A stretch of 47,506 nt of DNA, taken from assembly GCA_013360875.1 (NCBI GenBank), contig JABWAU010000013.1, positions 1-47,506 of the forward strand. Reading direction: 5' to 3'. The notes beneath the pieces are model-generated. The model did not search any database. It had not been told where the DNA came from and was given only the letters and a program-made list of their open reading frames with translations. Origin of the DNA: Anaerolineales bacterium. GTDB lineage: Bacteria > Chloroflexota > Anaerolineae > Anaerolineales > Villigracilaceae. Shown here in pieces: positions 32,756 through 41,063 of the stretch (position 1 is the first letter of the stretch; each line of letters opens with the position of its first letter). The position numbers and the translations under genes were made by a program.

Positions 32756-34120
32756 TCATCCCACCCACCCCCACAGGATGAATTGCGCGCTCAAATACAA
32801 CTGCAACGCCAGGGACAGGTACACGATGACGCGATTGACCCATTTATTTTCTCCCCAAAAACCAAACACCATGAAGGCGGGAAAAATCGCGAGGGCGTAA
32901 CGCATCATGCTGACGAGAGGCTGGGTGGCGTTCATTCGAAATAACGGGGTGATCAACATAACGATTGAATACAGGGAATATTCAACAGGAAGATTTTTCC
33001 AGATGGCAAACATCATGGCGATGAATCCAAGAGTCACGATGAGGTTCATGGTATCAATGATCCCCCCGTCGGGACTCATCAATAGAGTGATCGATGCCCA
33101 AACATTCGCCCAGGGAAATACGAAGCTTGCATGCCAATTGCCTTGCAAGGCAGTGATCATTGAAAAGTTAGAAAAGATAAAGAATGCAAGGGTCGCGGCT
33201 GGAATGATCACCAGAGGTAGGGCCCGAAGAAATATGTTCCTTGGCGATGGATTTTTATTTTCATTCCAAATCATATACAGTAATGGGAAAAACAACAGAA
33301 TGCCCTGCAGCCGCGTCAGCGCAGAAAGCATCCCCAGGGCCGCCGCACGCCGCCAATGTCGGCGTGACGCGGCGGATAAAGACCCAGTTGCAAACAACAG
33401 GAACAGCGATTCAGTGTAGGCAGCCATAAAAAAGAAGGAGGTGGGAAAGACCAGAAAATAGATCAGCGTCCGGCGGGCCGCATGTTCATCCGCCAAACGT
33501 GATACAAGTCGATATAAAAGCACCAGAACACCGAACAATGCGATATTCGAGACCAACACAGCCGCTATCATGGGTTCGATCACAAAAGATAGCAAACGAA
33601 TCAAAATTGGATACAAAGGGAAATAAGCAGTGCTGCCGGCCAGTCCCTGATAACCATAGGCGGCGATCCTGAGATACCAATTGGTGTCGAATCTTTGCCA
33701 TAGGGCAAGCGCCTCGTTTTGTGAAGGCGGCACTCCTAAATAAGGAAAAATATTTTCGACCGCGTATGCGGACGGTTTCAGCGAAGTCCCCGCATAATTT
33801 CCCTGAATTGCGCGCCCCTCGCGCATGGACCACACGCTCCCGGTCTGATCGTCCAGCATGTATTGATCGTCCAATGCGCGGAACGTAAGTGTGGTTTCAC
33901 CGACCGCCCGGGAATACGCGTATCGTTCGCTCGTCCGTAAATCGAAAACGGTAAGCGCGGGTTCGCCGAACAGGTCGAGGTTCTGCAACGCGACCGGAAA
34001 AATCCAATACACGACAAACGACCACAGGGTAAGGGCGAGCCGCGCAACCAGAAACGCGGCGAGCGCGAAACGCCAGGCGGACGGGATGCGATTCCAAAGG
34101 GAGGAAAGTTTTTGCAGCAT
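32756..34120 (-). CDS. PIG-V-like (GT-C) mannosyltransferase-type membrane protein
   Basis: The 454-residue protein has about ten helices. An outer loop has ALWQRFDTNWYLRIAAYGY followed by AYFPLYPILIRLL, then FLVFPTSFFFMAAYTESLFL and GMLSALTRLQGILLFFP. This is the PIG-V/GPI mannosyltransferase II pattern (WDxxWY, FPLYP, P...YTES). Acceptor and sugar are not known in bacteria. An in-frame upstream extension to 34762 would run through the divergent gene and is rejected; the conserved part starts at MLQKL (ATG 34120). It shares its very short promoter region with the gene at 34163. Confidence 0.7.
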   Translation of the reverse strand: MLQKLSSLWNRIPSAWRFALAAFLVARLALTLWSFVVYWIFPVALQNLDLFGEPALTVFDLRTSERYAYSRAVGETTLTFRALDDQYMLDDQTGSVWSMREGRAIQGNYAGTSLKPSAYAVENIFPYLGVPPSQNEALALWQRFDTNWYLRIAAYGYQGLAGSTAYFPLYPILIRLLSFVIEPMIAAVLVSNIALFGVLVLLYRLVSRLADEHAARRTLIYFLVFPTSFFFMAAYTESLFLLFATGSLSAASRRHWRRAAALGMLSALTRLQGILLFFPLLYMIWNENKNPSPRNIFLRALPLVIIPAATLAFFIFSNFSMITALQGNWHASFVFPWANVWASITLLMSPDGGIIDTMNLIVTLGFIAMMFAIWKNLPVEYSLYSIVMLITPLFRMNATQPLVSMMRYALAIFPAFMVFGFWGENKWVNRVIVYLSLALQLYLSAQFILWGWVG

Positions 34121-34147
34121 GAACGACCCGAATGAGGCGGTCGGGCA

Positions 34148-34155
34148 ATTATAAT
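34148..34155. promoter_or_regulatory. Palindromic shared -10 element between divergent genes
   Basis: ATTATAAT is its own reverse complement and presents TATAAT on both strands. On the + strand it ends eight bases before ATG 34163, with no ribosome-binding site, so that transcript would be leaderless. On the - strand it gives a leader of about 21 bases for ATG 34120. The whole gap is only 42 bases, and no strong -35 is present on either side. Confidence 0.55.
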
Positions 34156-34162
34156 ACCCCGC

Positions 34163-35647
34163 ATGAGGCTGATAAACTTTTTCCTCCCGCGCCTTGAACA
34201 CATTTTCTTCGCGGCTGTCTTTTTCGGGATCGCCGCAGGCGGGCACCGGTTGTTGAATTTCGACGGAGACCTGCCGCGTCATCTCCTCACGGGAGAACTG
34301 ATCCTGCAAACCCGAAGCGTCCCCACCGTTGACGTTTTCTCGTTCCGCACGACGGGCTTTCCGGGCATTCCGCACGAGTGGCTTTCCCAGGTCATCTTCG
34401 CGGGCGCGTACGAATGGCTTGATCTGAACGGCGTCGTCCTGCTCGTCGCTTTGATTATGATGCTGGTGTGGATGACGGTTTTCCGCGAGGCTCATTCTCG
34501 ATCGCGCAGTTTGTTCTTCGCGCTGATCTTTACCGCGCTGGCGGCGGGCGCAAGCCAGATCCACGTCCTTCCGCGTCCGCACATCTTCACCTATCTTCTG
34601 ACTGCGATATGGGTGGCATTGCTCGAACGCGTTGGAAAAACGGGCTGGGCAAAGTGGTGGCTGTTTCCGTTGATCATGCTGGTCTGGGTAAACCTGCACG
34701 GCATGTTCGTGCTTGGGATCATTTTGTGGGGGATCTATTTGGTCGGAAGTTTCCTCGATCAACCATCCCGCGCCTGGTTCTCGGAGAGGAAAACGAAATT
34801 CATGTCATTCGCCGGCGCCTTCTCCCTGGTTGCCACTTTCTTCTCCCCCTCCGGCGTTCATATTTGGGAGACGATCGTTTCGCTGGGGAGCAACTCGTAC
34901 ATCACCTCGAAGATCACCGAATATCAATCCGCGAATTTTCATCTGCCGGAGACCTGGCTCTTTCTGGCGCTCCTGCTCCTGACCATGACAGGTTTCGCCC
35001 GCGCGAAAAACATCGGCTGGACGCACATCCTGTTGACGGTCGCTTTTGCGTTCCTGGCGTTGTACACCAGCAGGATGATCCCGTTGTTTGCCATTGTCGT
35101 CGCGCCTGTGACGGCAAAAGCCTTCGCAGAATGGATTCGGGAGGAACATCCGCAAAGCCGTTTCGCAGCATTCGAAGCGAGGATCGCACAAACCAACTCG
35201 TCCGCCAACGGCTGGATTTGGATACTCCTCGTCGTTCTTGGGACCGCCGCCCTGATCCAGCAGGGGGTCGCTTTGGATGCCGAAGGAAAGGGCAACGTCT
35301 TCGACGATCAATTCTTCCCGGTCCGCGCCGTGGACTGGCTCGCATCAAATCCGCAGGAGGGGCGCATGTTCAACGAGTTCGACTGGGGCGGATACATCCT
35401 ACTCCGCTTATGGCCCCGCGAGCAGATCTTCATGGACGGTCACACGCACATCTACGGCGAGGCATTGACGCGGGAATACGAGCAGGTCGCAACGCTCAGC
35501 CCGGGGTGGGAGGATGTCCTCGAGAAATACGACGTCGCCTGGGCGATCGTGCGCGCCGCGAACCCGGTGGAAGAGGCGTTGTCCGCGCGGGGGTGGCGCG
35601 AGGTTTATCGTGACGAGACCGCCGTCATATTAAAGCGTGAACCGTAA
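34163..35647 (+). CDS. Polytopic membrane protein with C-terminal soluble domain, GT-C-like
   Basis: The 494-residue protein has about ten to twelve helices and a soluble C-terminal domain of about 110 residues. The first outer loop carries FDGDLPRHLLTGELI and PHEWLSQVIFAGAYEWL, resembling other lipid-linked sugar transferases. The soluble part has EGRMFNEFDWGGYILLRLWP followed by FMDGHTHIYGE, which is conserved in a widespread uncharacterised family. The exact reaction is not known. ATG 34163 lacks a binding site and sits next to a -10 box. The next gene begins nine bases after its stop. Confidence 0.65.
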   Translation: MRLINFFLPRLEHIFFAAVFFGIAAGGHRLLNFDGDLPRHLLTGELILQTRSVPTVDVFSFRTTGFPGIPHEWLSQVIFAGAYEWLDLNGVVLLVALIMMLVWMTVFREAHSRSRSLFFALIFTALAAGASQIHVLPRPHIFTYLLTAIWVALLERVGKTGWAKWWLFPLIMLVWVNLHGMFVLGIILWGIYLVGSFLDQPSRAWFSERKTKFMSFAGAFSLVATFFSPSGVHIWETIVSLGSNSYITSKITEYQSANFHLPETWLFLALLLLTMTGFARAKNIGWTHILLTVAFAFLALYTSRMIPLFAIVVAPVTAKAFAEWIREEHPQSRFAAFEARIAQTNSSANGWIWILLVVLGTAALIQQGVALDAEGKGNVFDDQFFPVRAVDWLASNPQEGRMFNEFDWGGYILLRLWPREQIFMDGHTHIYGEALTREYEQVATLSPGWEDVLEKYDVAWAIVRAANPVEEALSARGWREVYRDETAVILKREP

Positions 35648-35656
35648 CGGGGCGTC

Positions 35657-36871
35657 ATGCGAAACATCAATTTCCATCGCATCTTCATCGCTGCCGGAAT
35701 CGCTTCCCTGCTCGTTTCCTATCTGGCAGTCTGGATTCGATTGATCAACGATCCGGTCGAGCGGACCGGCTCCGACTTCATCGCGTTTTATACCGCCGGA
35801 CGGATCGCGCAGGAGGAAGGCGCGTCCCGCGTGTACGACATCGGATTACAGCGCCGGGTGGAGGAGGAACAGGTCGGCTTTGCGCTTGCGCCGGGTCAGG
35901 TGCTGCAATACAACCACCTTCCGTTTCTCATCCCCATTCTGCAAGTAATCGTAACTCCCGATTACGTTGCTTCTTTCCACAGGTGGGCGTTGTTCATGGC
36001 GGCGATCTACGTCGTCGGCATCGCCATCCTCGGGCGGACTTTGAAGCAATCGGGGATGGATCCCGTCTCCATTCGAATCGCCTTGATTGGAGCCTTGCTT
36101 TTCCTTCCCCTCTTTTTCAGCCTGATGAACGGACAGGATACCGGCATTCTCCTGCTCGGTGCAGCCATTTGGGTTTACGGGTTATTCTCTGGCAGGGAAT
36201 GGATCGCCGGGCTGGGCTTAAGCCTGACCACGGTGCGCCCACACATCGCTCTTGTCCTGGCTCTCCCGATGCTGTTCAGGCATTACAGGGTGTTTCTGGG
36301 GTTTGTCATCGGTTCGGGGATGCTTGCCCTCTTCAGTCTCGGAATCCTGGGCTGGCAGGGCACGCAGGAATTCGTCAACGTCATCCTCGTCAGCGCGGGC
36401 GGCGATTGGTATGGGATCAAGCAGAATGTCATGTTCAACCTGATTGGTCTTCTGATGCGAACGTTTCCCTCGGTGGAGGCGAATACAATTCGCGGCGTCG
36501 GCTGGGTCATCTATGGAGCGACGATCCTTGCGCTGGTTTTTATCTGGCGCAGGACAAAAGGTCGAAAGGAGTACCTGATCGGGACGACAGCAACGCTTGC
36601 CGTGCTGGTCGTCCCCCACCTTCACTTCCACGATCTCACGTTAATTCTTATCCCGCTCTTTATGTTGATGCGCACCAGCCCAATCGGGCGGATGAAAACA
36701 TCGTTCACGGCATCCCTGCCCATCGCGCTCTCGCTATTGCTCCTCATAAGCAACGCCGCCCCCTTTTTGCAATTTACCGTTCCATACCTGATTTCATTCT
36801 CCCTGATCGCCTATTTTCAGTTCTTCTCGAAAGCGCGTACATGGAGTTCTCTTACGCCAAATTTGCGCTAG
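35657..36871 (+). CDS. GT87/DUF2029-like polytopic membrane protein
   Basis: The 404-residue protein has about ten helices. The first outer loop has ERTGSDFIAFYTAGRIAQEEG, with an acidic residue typical of GT87 mannosyltransferases. The conserved segment YNHLPFLIPILQV and GQDTGILLLGAAIWVYGL, then LTTVRPHIALVLALPML (a GT87 hallmark KP/RPH), follow. It probably transfers a sugar from polyprenyl phosphate. It has GGGGCG just before the ATG. A convergent gap of 76 bases follows, with a weak hairpin (CACGA with TCGTG). Confidence 0.7.
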   Translation: MRNINFHRIFIAAGIASLLVSYLAVWIRLINDPVERTGSDFIAFYTAGRIAQEEGASRVYDIGLQRRVEEEQVGFALAPGQVLQYNHLPFLIPILQVIVTPDYVASFHRWALFMAAIYVVGIAILGRTLKQSGMDPVSIRIALIGALLFLPLFFSLMNGQDTGILLLGAAIWVYGLFSGREWIAGLGLSLTTVRPHIALVLALPMLFRHYRVFLGFVIGSGMLALFSLGILGWQGTQEFVNVILVSAGGDWYGIKQNVMFNLIGLLMRTFPSVEANTIRGVGWVIYGATILALVFIWRRTKGRKEYLIGTTATLAVLVVPHLHFHDLTLILIPLFMLMRTSPIGRMKTSFTASLPIALSLLLLISNAAPFLQFTVPYLISFSLIAYFQFFSKARTWSSLTPNLR

Positions 36872-36947
36872 AGAGCGCAGACTACACGAGGGTTTCGTGA
36901 TCTACTGATTTTTGTCGTTTCGAGAAATCCTCCGGGACATCCCCCGA

Positions 36948-38510
36948 CTACCGTTCCCTGTAGATCATCACGTCATCCGTTTCGTACGCCACTTCGTATC
37001 GTTCGTCGCCTTGCACGCGCGCCGCAAAATACGCGAAGGTTCGGGCGGGAACGAGCGGCGCGCAGTTCTCCGCGCGCAACACCTTCGAAAGATAAACGTA
37101 ATCGTACTCCGTCGAATCCACCAGCCCGTCAATGCACGAGGGGTCGTCGCCAGCGCATGACTGCAACGCGACCGCCTCGCGAATGAACGGCTTGAACTCG
37201 TCGCCCTTCATCCATTCCGCGCCCTGGATCGTGAACAAACTTCTCCTGCCCGTCAGCGCAGGGAACCATTCGGAGGTCGCGTCGCAGGCGACGGAGTTTG
37301 CGCCGGAGAGGACCAAAAAGCGCGCATCCTCCGGCGTGTTTTCTTTCACCCACAACATCGCGTCACGTTCGGGTTCGGAAAGCGCCGCGCCCGACAATTG
37401 AAACCCAAATTGATATGCGGAGAAAACCGTGTAAAGCAAAAGATAGAGGAGAATGTTCCTCTCGATGGGTGAAACCTGAACGGACTGCCCCGCATCTCCC
37501 CTACCCGACGCCTGCAGAGCCGGCAAAACGACCTCCGCCAACCCGAGGGCGGCGAGCATCGCCAGCGGAATCACAACCAGGTTCGTTGCGCTCCGTCCCG
37601 CCGCGAAGAAGGGAATCGCCATCCACAACGGGAGCAGGTAGTCCCTGCGGACGAGGCGGTGGGCGATCCCGATCAAAGCCAGGACCGCGATTATCGTCAT
37701 GTAAGGTTCTTCCGTAAACGTAAAAAAGAGGAGGTGGAGGAACGCAAGCGGATTCTCCCCGGTTTGCGCCGCGCGGAGAAGAGGTTCGATCCCATGAAAG
37801 CGGATCACCGTCCCCCACCAGGGCGCGGCGATGAGCAGCACGAGAAGCGCAACCAGGACGGATCGCATGAACGCGACGCGTGTGCGCGAAAGCACAAGCC
37901 ACAGAAAGATCGCCGAAAGGAGCGTATGCGCCGCCGCTTCCGGGTGACTCATCACAGCCAGCCCGCCGAATATGCCCGCGAGGACAACGTCGGCGCGGCG
38001 GTCTTCCCGATAGAGACGGACGATCGCTCCCAACGCGAGCAGCATGAAGAATTGACCCGGCGCGCGCGTCACGCCTCCGCCCATGACGAACCAGAAAAAG
38101 GCGCGGGGCGTCAGGGCAAAGAACAGGGCCGAGAGCGAGGCGTAATATTTGTCCCGCAGGAGGCGCAGGGAGAGGAAGTAAAAAGCCGGGATGGAGAGCG
38201 AGGCAAAGAAAGCAGGCGTCCATCGCGCGACCTGTACCGAATCCAGACCTAACATGTCCGCCGCGAGCGCGCCGAAATAAAATCCAAGCGGCGGGTATGC
38301 GAAGGGAACCTCCGATTGATTGTATGAGGTAAAAGCGGGGACAAGATAATGATTTGTCCGCAGGTCGTCAATCATCACCGCGAACATCCCGCCGTCGTTG
38401 ATGGCGAACCCCGCGAGCAGGGTCGGGTTGAAACGCAGGAATGCGCCGAGGGAGATGGCGAGCAGCAGGATCAGGTCAGCCCACTCGCCGCGGGTGATGG
38501 ATTTTTTCAT
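36948..38510 (-). CDS. GT39-like (GT-C) polytopic membrane protein
   Basis: The 520-residue protein has about eleven helices. The first outer loop has FAINDGGMFAVMIDDLRTNH and VPFAYPPLGFYFGAL, the typical GT39 arrangement with an acidic residue in loop 1 and PPLG/YPPL. A soluble C-terminal domain of about 130 residues with four cysteines (Cys residues in SVACDATSE, LQSCAGDDPSCIDG, AENCAPL) follows. ATG 38510 has GGAG six bases upstream and lies 18 bases after the haem synthase fusion gene. It may be read through from the oxidase assembly operon. Confidence 0.7.
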   Translation of the reverse strand: MKKSITRGEWADLILLLAISLGAFLRFNPTLLAGFAINDGGMFAVMIDDLRTNHYLVPAFTSYNQSEVPFAYPPLGFYFGALAADMLGLDSVQVARWTPAFFASLSIPAFYFLSLRLLRDKYYASLSALFFALTPRAFFWFVMGGGVTRAPGQFFMLLALGAIVRLYREDRRADVVLAGIFGGLAVMSHPEAAAHTLLSAIFLWLVLSRTRVAFMRSVLVALLVLLIAAPWWGTVIRFHGIEPLLRAAQTGENPLAFLHLLFFTFTEEPYMTIIAVLALIGIAHRLVRRDYLLPLWMAIPFFAAGRSATNLVVIPLAMLAALGLAEVVLPALQASGRGDAGQSVQVSPIERNILLYLLLYTVFSAYQFGFQLSGAALSEPERDAMLWVKENTPEDARFLVLSGANSVACDATSEWFPALTGRRSLFTIQGAEWMKGDEFKPFIREAVALQSCAGDDPSCIDGLVDSTEYDYVYLSKVLRAENCAPLVPARTFAYFAARVQGDERYEVAYETDDVMIYRER

Positions 38511-38528
38511 GCAACTCCGATGGAAAGC

Positions 38529-39845
38529 CTATAACACCGCGTCCACCATGATCGCCAGGAAGATGAACACGAGATACGTGCTGGACCACTTGTACATGCG
38601 CCAGGCGACCTTGTTCCCACCCTGCTTCCAAACCGCCCAGGCGGCATAGAGCAGCGCGCCGCCCAGAACAAGCGAAGAGACGAGATACACCGTCCCGGCA
38701 AGGTTTAGGAGCGGAAGCAATAACGTGACGATCACCAGTTCGATGGTGTAGACGAAGATCTGCTTGCGCGTTTCCAGTTCGCCGCGCACCACCGGCATCA
38801 TGGGCACGCCCGCCTTTTCGTAATCCTTCATGCGGACGATCGCCAGAGCCCAGAAATGCGGGGGCGTCCACATGAAGATGATGGCAAAGAGGATCCACGC
38901 CGTCCAGTCGAGAACGCCGGTCGCGGCGGCATAACCGACCATCGGAGGAATCGCTCCCGCCCCGCCGCCGATGACGATGTTCTGCACGGTCGCCTTCTTC
39001 AACCAGAGACTGTACAGGATCACGTAATAAACGATCCCAGCCAGCGAAAGCAAAGCCGCCAGCGAGTTCACGAAACATGCCAGAATGTAATAACTGACCA
39101 GCGATAGCCCAAGACCGAACGCGAGTCCCTCGGCATCCGTCAATCGTCCCTCCGCAAGAGGACGCCTGGCTGTGCGCTGCATCTTGCGGTCGAGTTCGCG
39201 GTCAATGTACTGGTTCAACGCGCTCGACCCGCCCGCCGCCAGCGCGCCGCCCAGCAGCGTCCACAGGGTCAATGAAAAAGAGGGCCACTGTTTCCCTCCG
39301 ACGACCAGCCCGCCGTAGGTCGTGATCAACAACAAACCCACGATCAGCGGCTTCGATAGGGCAAAGAAGTCCTTGGCGCGTTGTTTTTTATCAAAAGTCT
39401 CCGGCGGTGTCTCGGCCCTGATTAGCAAACCGGAAACGTAAACCAGCAAAAGGAGCGCGATCCACAAAGCCCACGTCGTCAGCCTGTGCAGAAGGATGAG
39501 ATGCCCCGCGCCGGGCTGAGTCACTTGAACGGCGCCCACCAAAGCCTGACCGAAGAACATGACCGTCAAAATGGTCGTCAGCGGCAGGATCACGCGCTGA
39601 TTGCGCTGCTCCCTCCACGCCTTGCGGAATACACCGAGCATCAAAATGGACGCGACTCCCACTAGCGACATGTGCGCCAATTTCATCCAGCCTGCGGGAG
39701 CGGTCGGCGCGCACAGGGGCCAGCCTTTGCAGAATGCCTCCGCGCCGGTCAACGTCACGATGCGCCCGGCAACCGTCAGCGCGACCACCGCAAAGAACAA
39801 CACGAAAACGTATTTCGAGAACGAAGACTGGAGCGAATATCTCAT
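38529..39845 (-). CDS. Fusion of half-length haem A synthase (CtaA) and haem O synthase (CtaB)
   Basis: Residues 1-145 are CtaA/Cox15-like: four helices, a Cys pair (Cys39, Cys45; CKGWPLC) and His58, His115 and His120. This is about half of a normal eight-helix CtaA, similar to the compact archaeal type. Residues about 155-438 are a UbiA prenyltransferase (CtaB): NQYIDRELDRKM (Asn211, Asp215, Asp219), KKATVQNIVIGGGAGAIPPM and FMWTPPHFWALAIVRMKDYE. CtaB makes haem O from haem B and farnesyl-PP; CtaA then oxidises it to haem A for the oxidase. The ATG overlaps the SURF1 stop by 4 bases, with AGGA upstream. Confidence 0.88.
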   Translation of the reverse strand: MRYSLQSSFSKYVFVLFFAVVALTVAGRIVTLTGAEAFCKGWPLCAPTAPAGWMKLAHMSLVGVASILMLGVFRKAWREQRNQRVILPLTTILTVMFFGQALVGAVQVTQPGAGHLILLHRLTTWALWIALLLLVYVSGLLIRAETPPETFDKKQRAKDFFALSKPLIVGLLLITTYGGLVVGGKQWPSFSLTLWTLLGGALAAGGSSALNQYIDRELDRKMQRTARRPLAEGRLTDAEGLAFGLGLSLVSYYILACFVNSLAALLSLAGIVYYVILYSLWLKKATVQNIVIGGGAGAIPPMVGYAAATGVLDWTAWILFAIIFMWTPPHFWALAIVRMKDYEKAGVPMMPVVRGELETRKQIFVYTIELVIVTLLLPLLNLAGTVYLVSSLVLGGALLYAAWAVWKQGGNKVAWRMYKWSSTYLVFIFLAIMVDAVL

Positions 39846-40576
39846 GCTTCCTGTTTCCTCAAATAGAACGGATAACCCGCGAACAAAATCGTCGCGAACG
39901 TGAACCACTGCAAAGCATACCCAAAATGCGGACCTTCCGTCAACTCGATCTCCGGCTGGTACGGGATCGGGGGAACGACGTCTCCCGCCGCCGCATCAGG
40001 CTGAACGTAAATAGTCAGTGCGGGATACGGCATCTGACGCGCGATCCTCTCGATGTCGGCGTTGTTCCACACCCAAAGCGGACTTCCGTCCGCAGGCAGC
40101 GCGTCGGCAACCCCGCCGAAGGCTGGTTTGCCCTGCCCGAGCCGTATCTGCCCCGTGACCGTCACGACGCCCGGCTCATCGTACTTGCGCCAGTCTGCCG
40201 GGGTGGAATTGCCGTCAGCGGGGATCCAGCCTCGGTCCACGAGGACAGCCGTCTCTGCGAAACGAAGCGGGGTCAGGAGGTGGTATCCGTATTGGTCGCC
40301 GTGATACTGATTGCGGATCGCGATCTGATTCTCGAAGTCATACTCCCCGGTGACCATCGCCGCGCGCCATTCCATTGCCGCAATCGCATCAAAGCCATCG
40401 GAATTCAAATCCAGCGGCGGCATGGCGCGCATCGTCTCAACCTGTGTGTTGAAGGCCCGCCGCTGATCGAGACGATCCAACTGCCAGATGCCCAAACGGA
40501 CGCACAGCGCGGTCCCCAGGAATACAAGGGTGGTCGTGAACAACCACCTGCGATGGAACATCCTACGCACGAGCAT
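39842..40576 (-). CDS. SURF1 family oxidase assembly protein
   Basis: The 244-residue protein has the SURF1 layout: N-terminal helix (about 11-29), LGIWQLDRLDQRRAFN, a large outer domain with GYHLLTPLRF and LVDRGWIP, then a C-terminal helix preceded by GPHFGYALQWFTFATILF. SURF1 proteins help insert haem a into subunit I. The ATG at 40576 gives a 14-base overlap with the previous gene; a second start at 40561 is also possible. It is coupled to the CtaA-CtaB gene by a 4-base overlap. Confidence 0.9.
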   Translation of the reverse strand: MLVRRMFHRRWLFTTTLVFLGTALCVRLGIWQLDRLDQRRAFNTQVETMRAMPPLDLNSDGFDAIAAMEWRAAMVTGEYDFENQIAIRNQYHGDQYGYHLLTPLRFAETAVLVDRGWIPADGNSTPADWRKYDEPGVVTVTGQIRLGQGKPAFGGVADALPADGSPLWVWNNADIERIARQMPYPALTIYVQPDAAAGDVVPPIPYQPEIELTEGPHFGYALQWFTFATILFAGYPFYLRKQEA

Positions 40577-41063
40577 CTTTTTTCTTCACGGGAAGGATGA
40601 AACTATACAACGCGATCAGGACGCCCATGGGAATGCCCGCAAAAAGAATGCCGTACAGGCGCGTGCCGATCGTGAGGGGCTCGCGCACGTCCAGCCCGAA
40701 ATAATTGCCGGGCTGAAAAGTGCATTCGTAGGCGAGGCTTTCCACCCGTCCAAGAGGCAACCGCGCCGACGAGTTCGCGGGGATCCACAACGGACCCAGT
40801 TTGTGGTCAACCGCATCGTCGTTCCTTACCACGAGCGTATCGCCGACCACGAAGACCATATCCGTCGGGATGGAGGGAGGCTGTTCGCCGCGCGCAACCT
40901 GCTCCGCCGCGCCGGGCGGAATGACCAGCGCGATCTCCTGCGGAGGGCGAGCCGTCTCCCGCAAAAAGATGAACGGTATCTCGCTGATCGCCGCGCCGAG
41001 GATCAGCCCGACCGCCAACGAAATGAAAAGCCTTTTGAGAAGAATATTCAGTGGAGGCATCAT
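40563..41063 (-). CDS. Uncharacterised membrane protein of the oxidase assembly operon, cupredoxin-like outer domain
   Basis: The 166-residue protein has two helices (about 10-28 and 136-157) with about 100 residues between them that would lie outside. The outer part is beta-rich: TDMVFVVGDTLVVRNDD, then His87, LWIPANSS, Cys114 and FQPGNYFG. This pattern resembles a cupredoxin-like sandwich, but a full type 1 copper site is not visible; one His and one Cys are candidates. It is fixed between SCO1 (4-base overlap) and SURF1 (14-base overlap), so a role in copper delivery or oxidase assembly is likely by context. I do not recognise the family. Confidence 0.75.
   Translation of the reverse strand: MMPPLNILLKRLFISLAVGLILGAAISEIPFIFLRETARPPQEIALVIPPGAAEQVARGEQPPSIPTDMVFVVGDTLVVRNDDAVDHKLGPLWIPANSSARLPLGRVESLAYECTFQPGNYFGLDVREPLTIGTRLYGILFAGIPMGVLIALYSFILPVKKKDARA

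Noticed and set aside
34121-34762. 214-codon upstream extension of the PIG-V-like gene
   Set aside because: It would lie fully across the divergent gene at 34163, is charged and low-complexity, and has no family similarity; the conserved part begins at 34120.
36872-36947. Terminator between convergent genes 35657 and 36948
   Set aside because: Only a 5-bp stem (CACGA with TCGTG) and a distant T-run are present, too weak to call.
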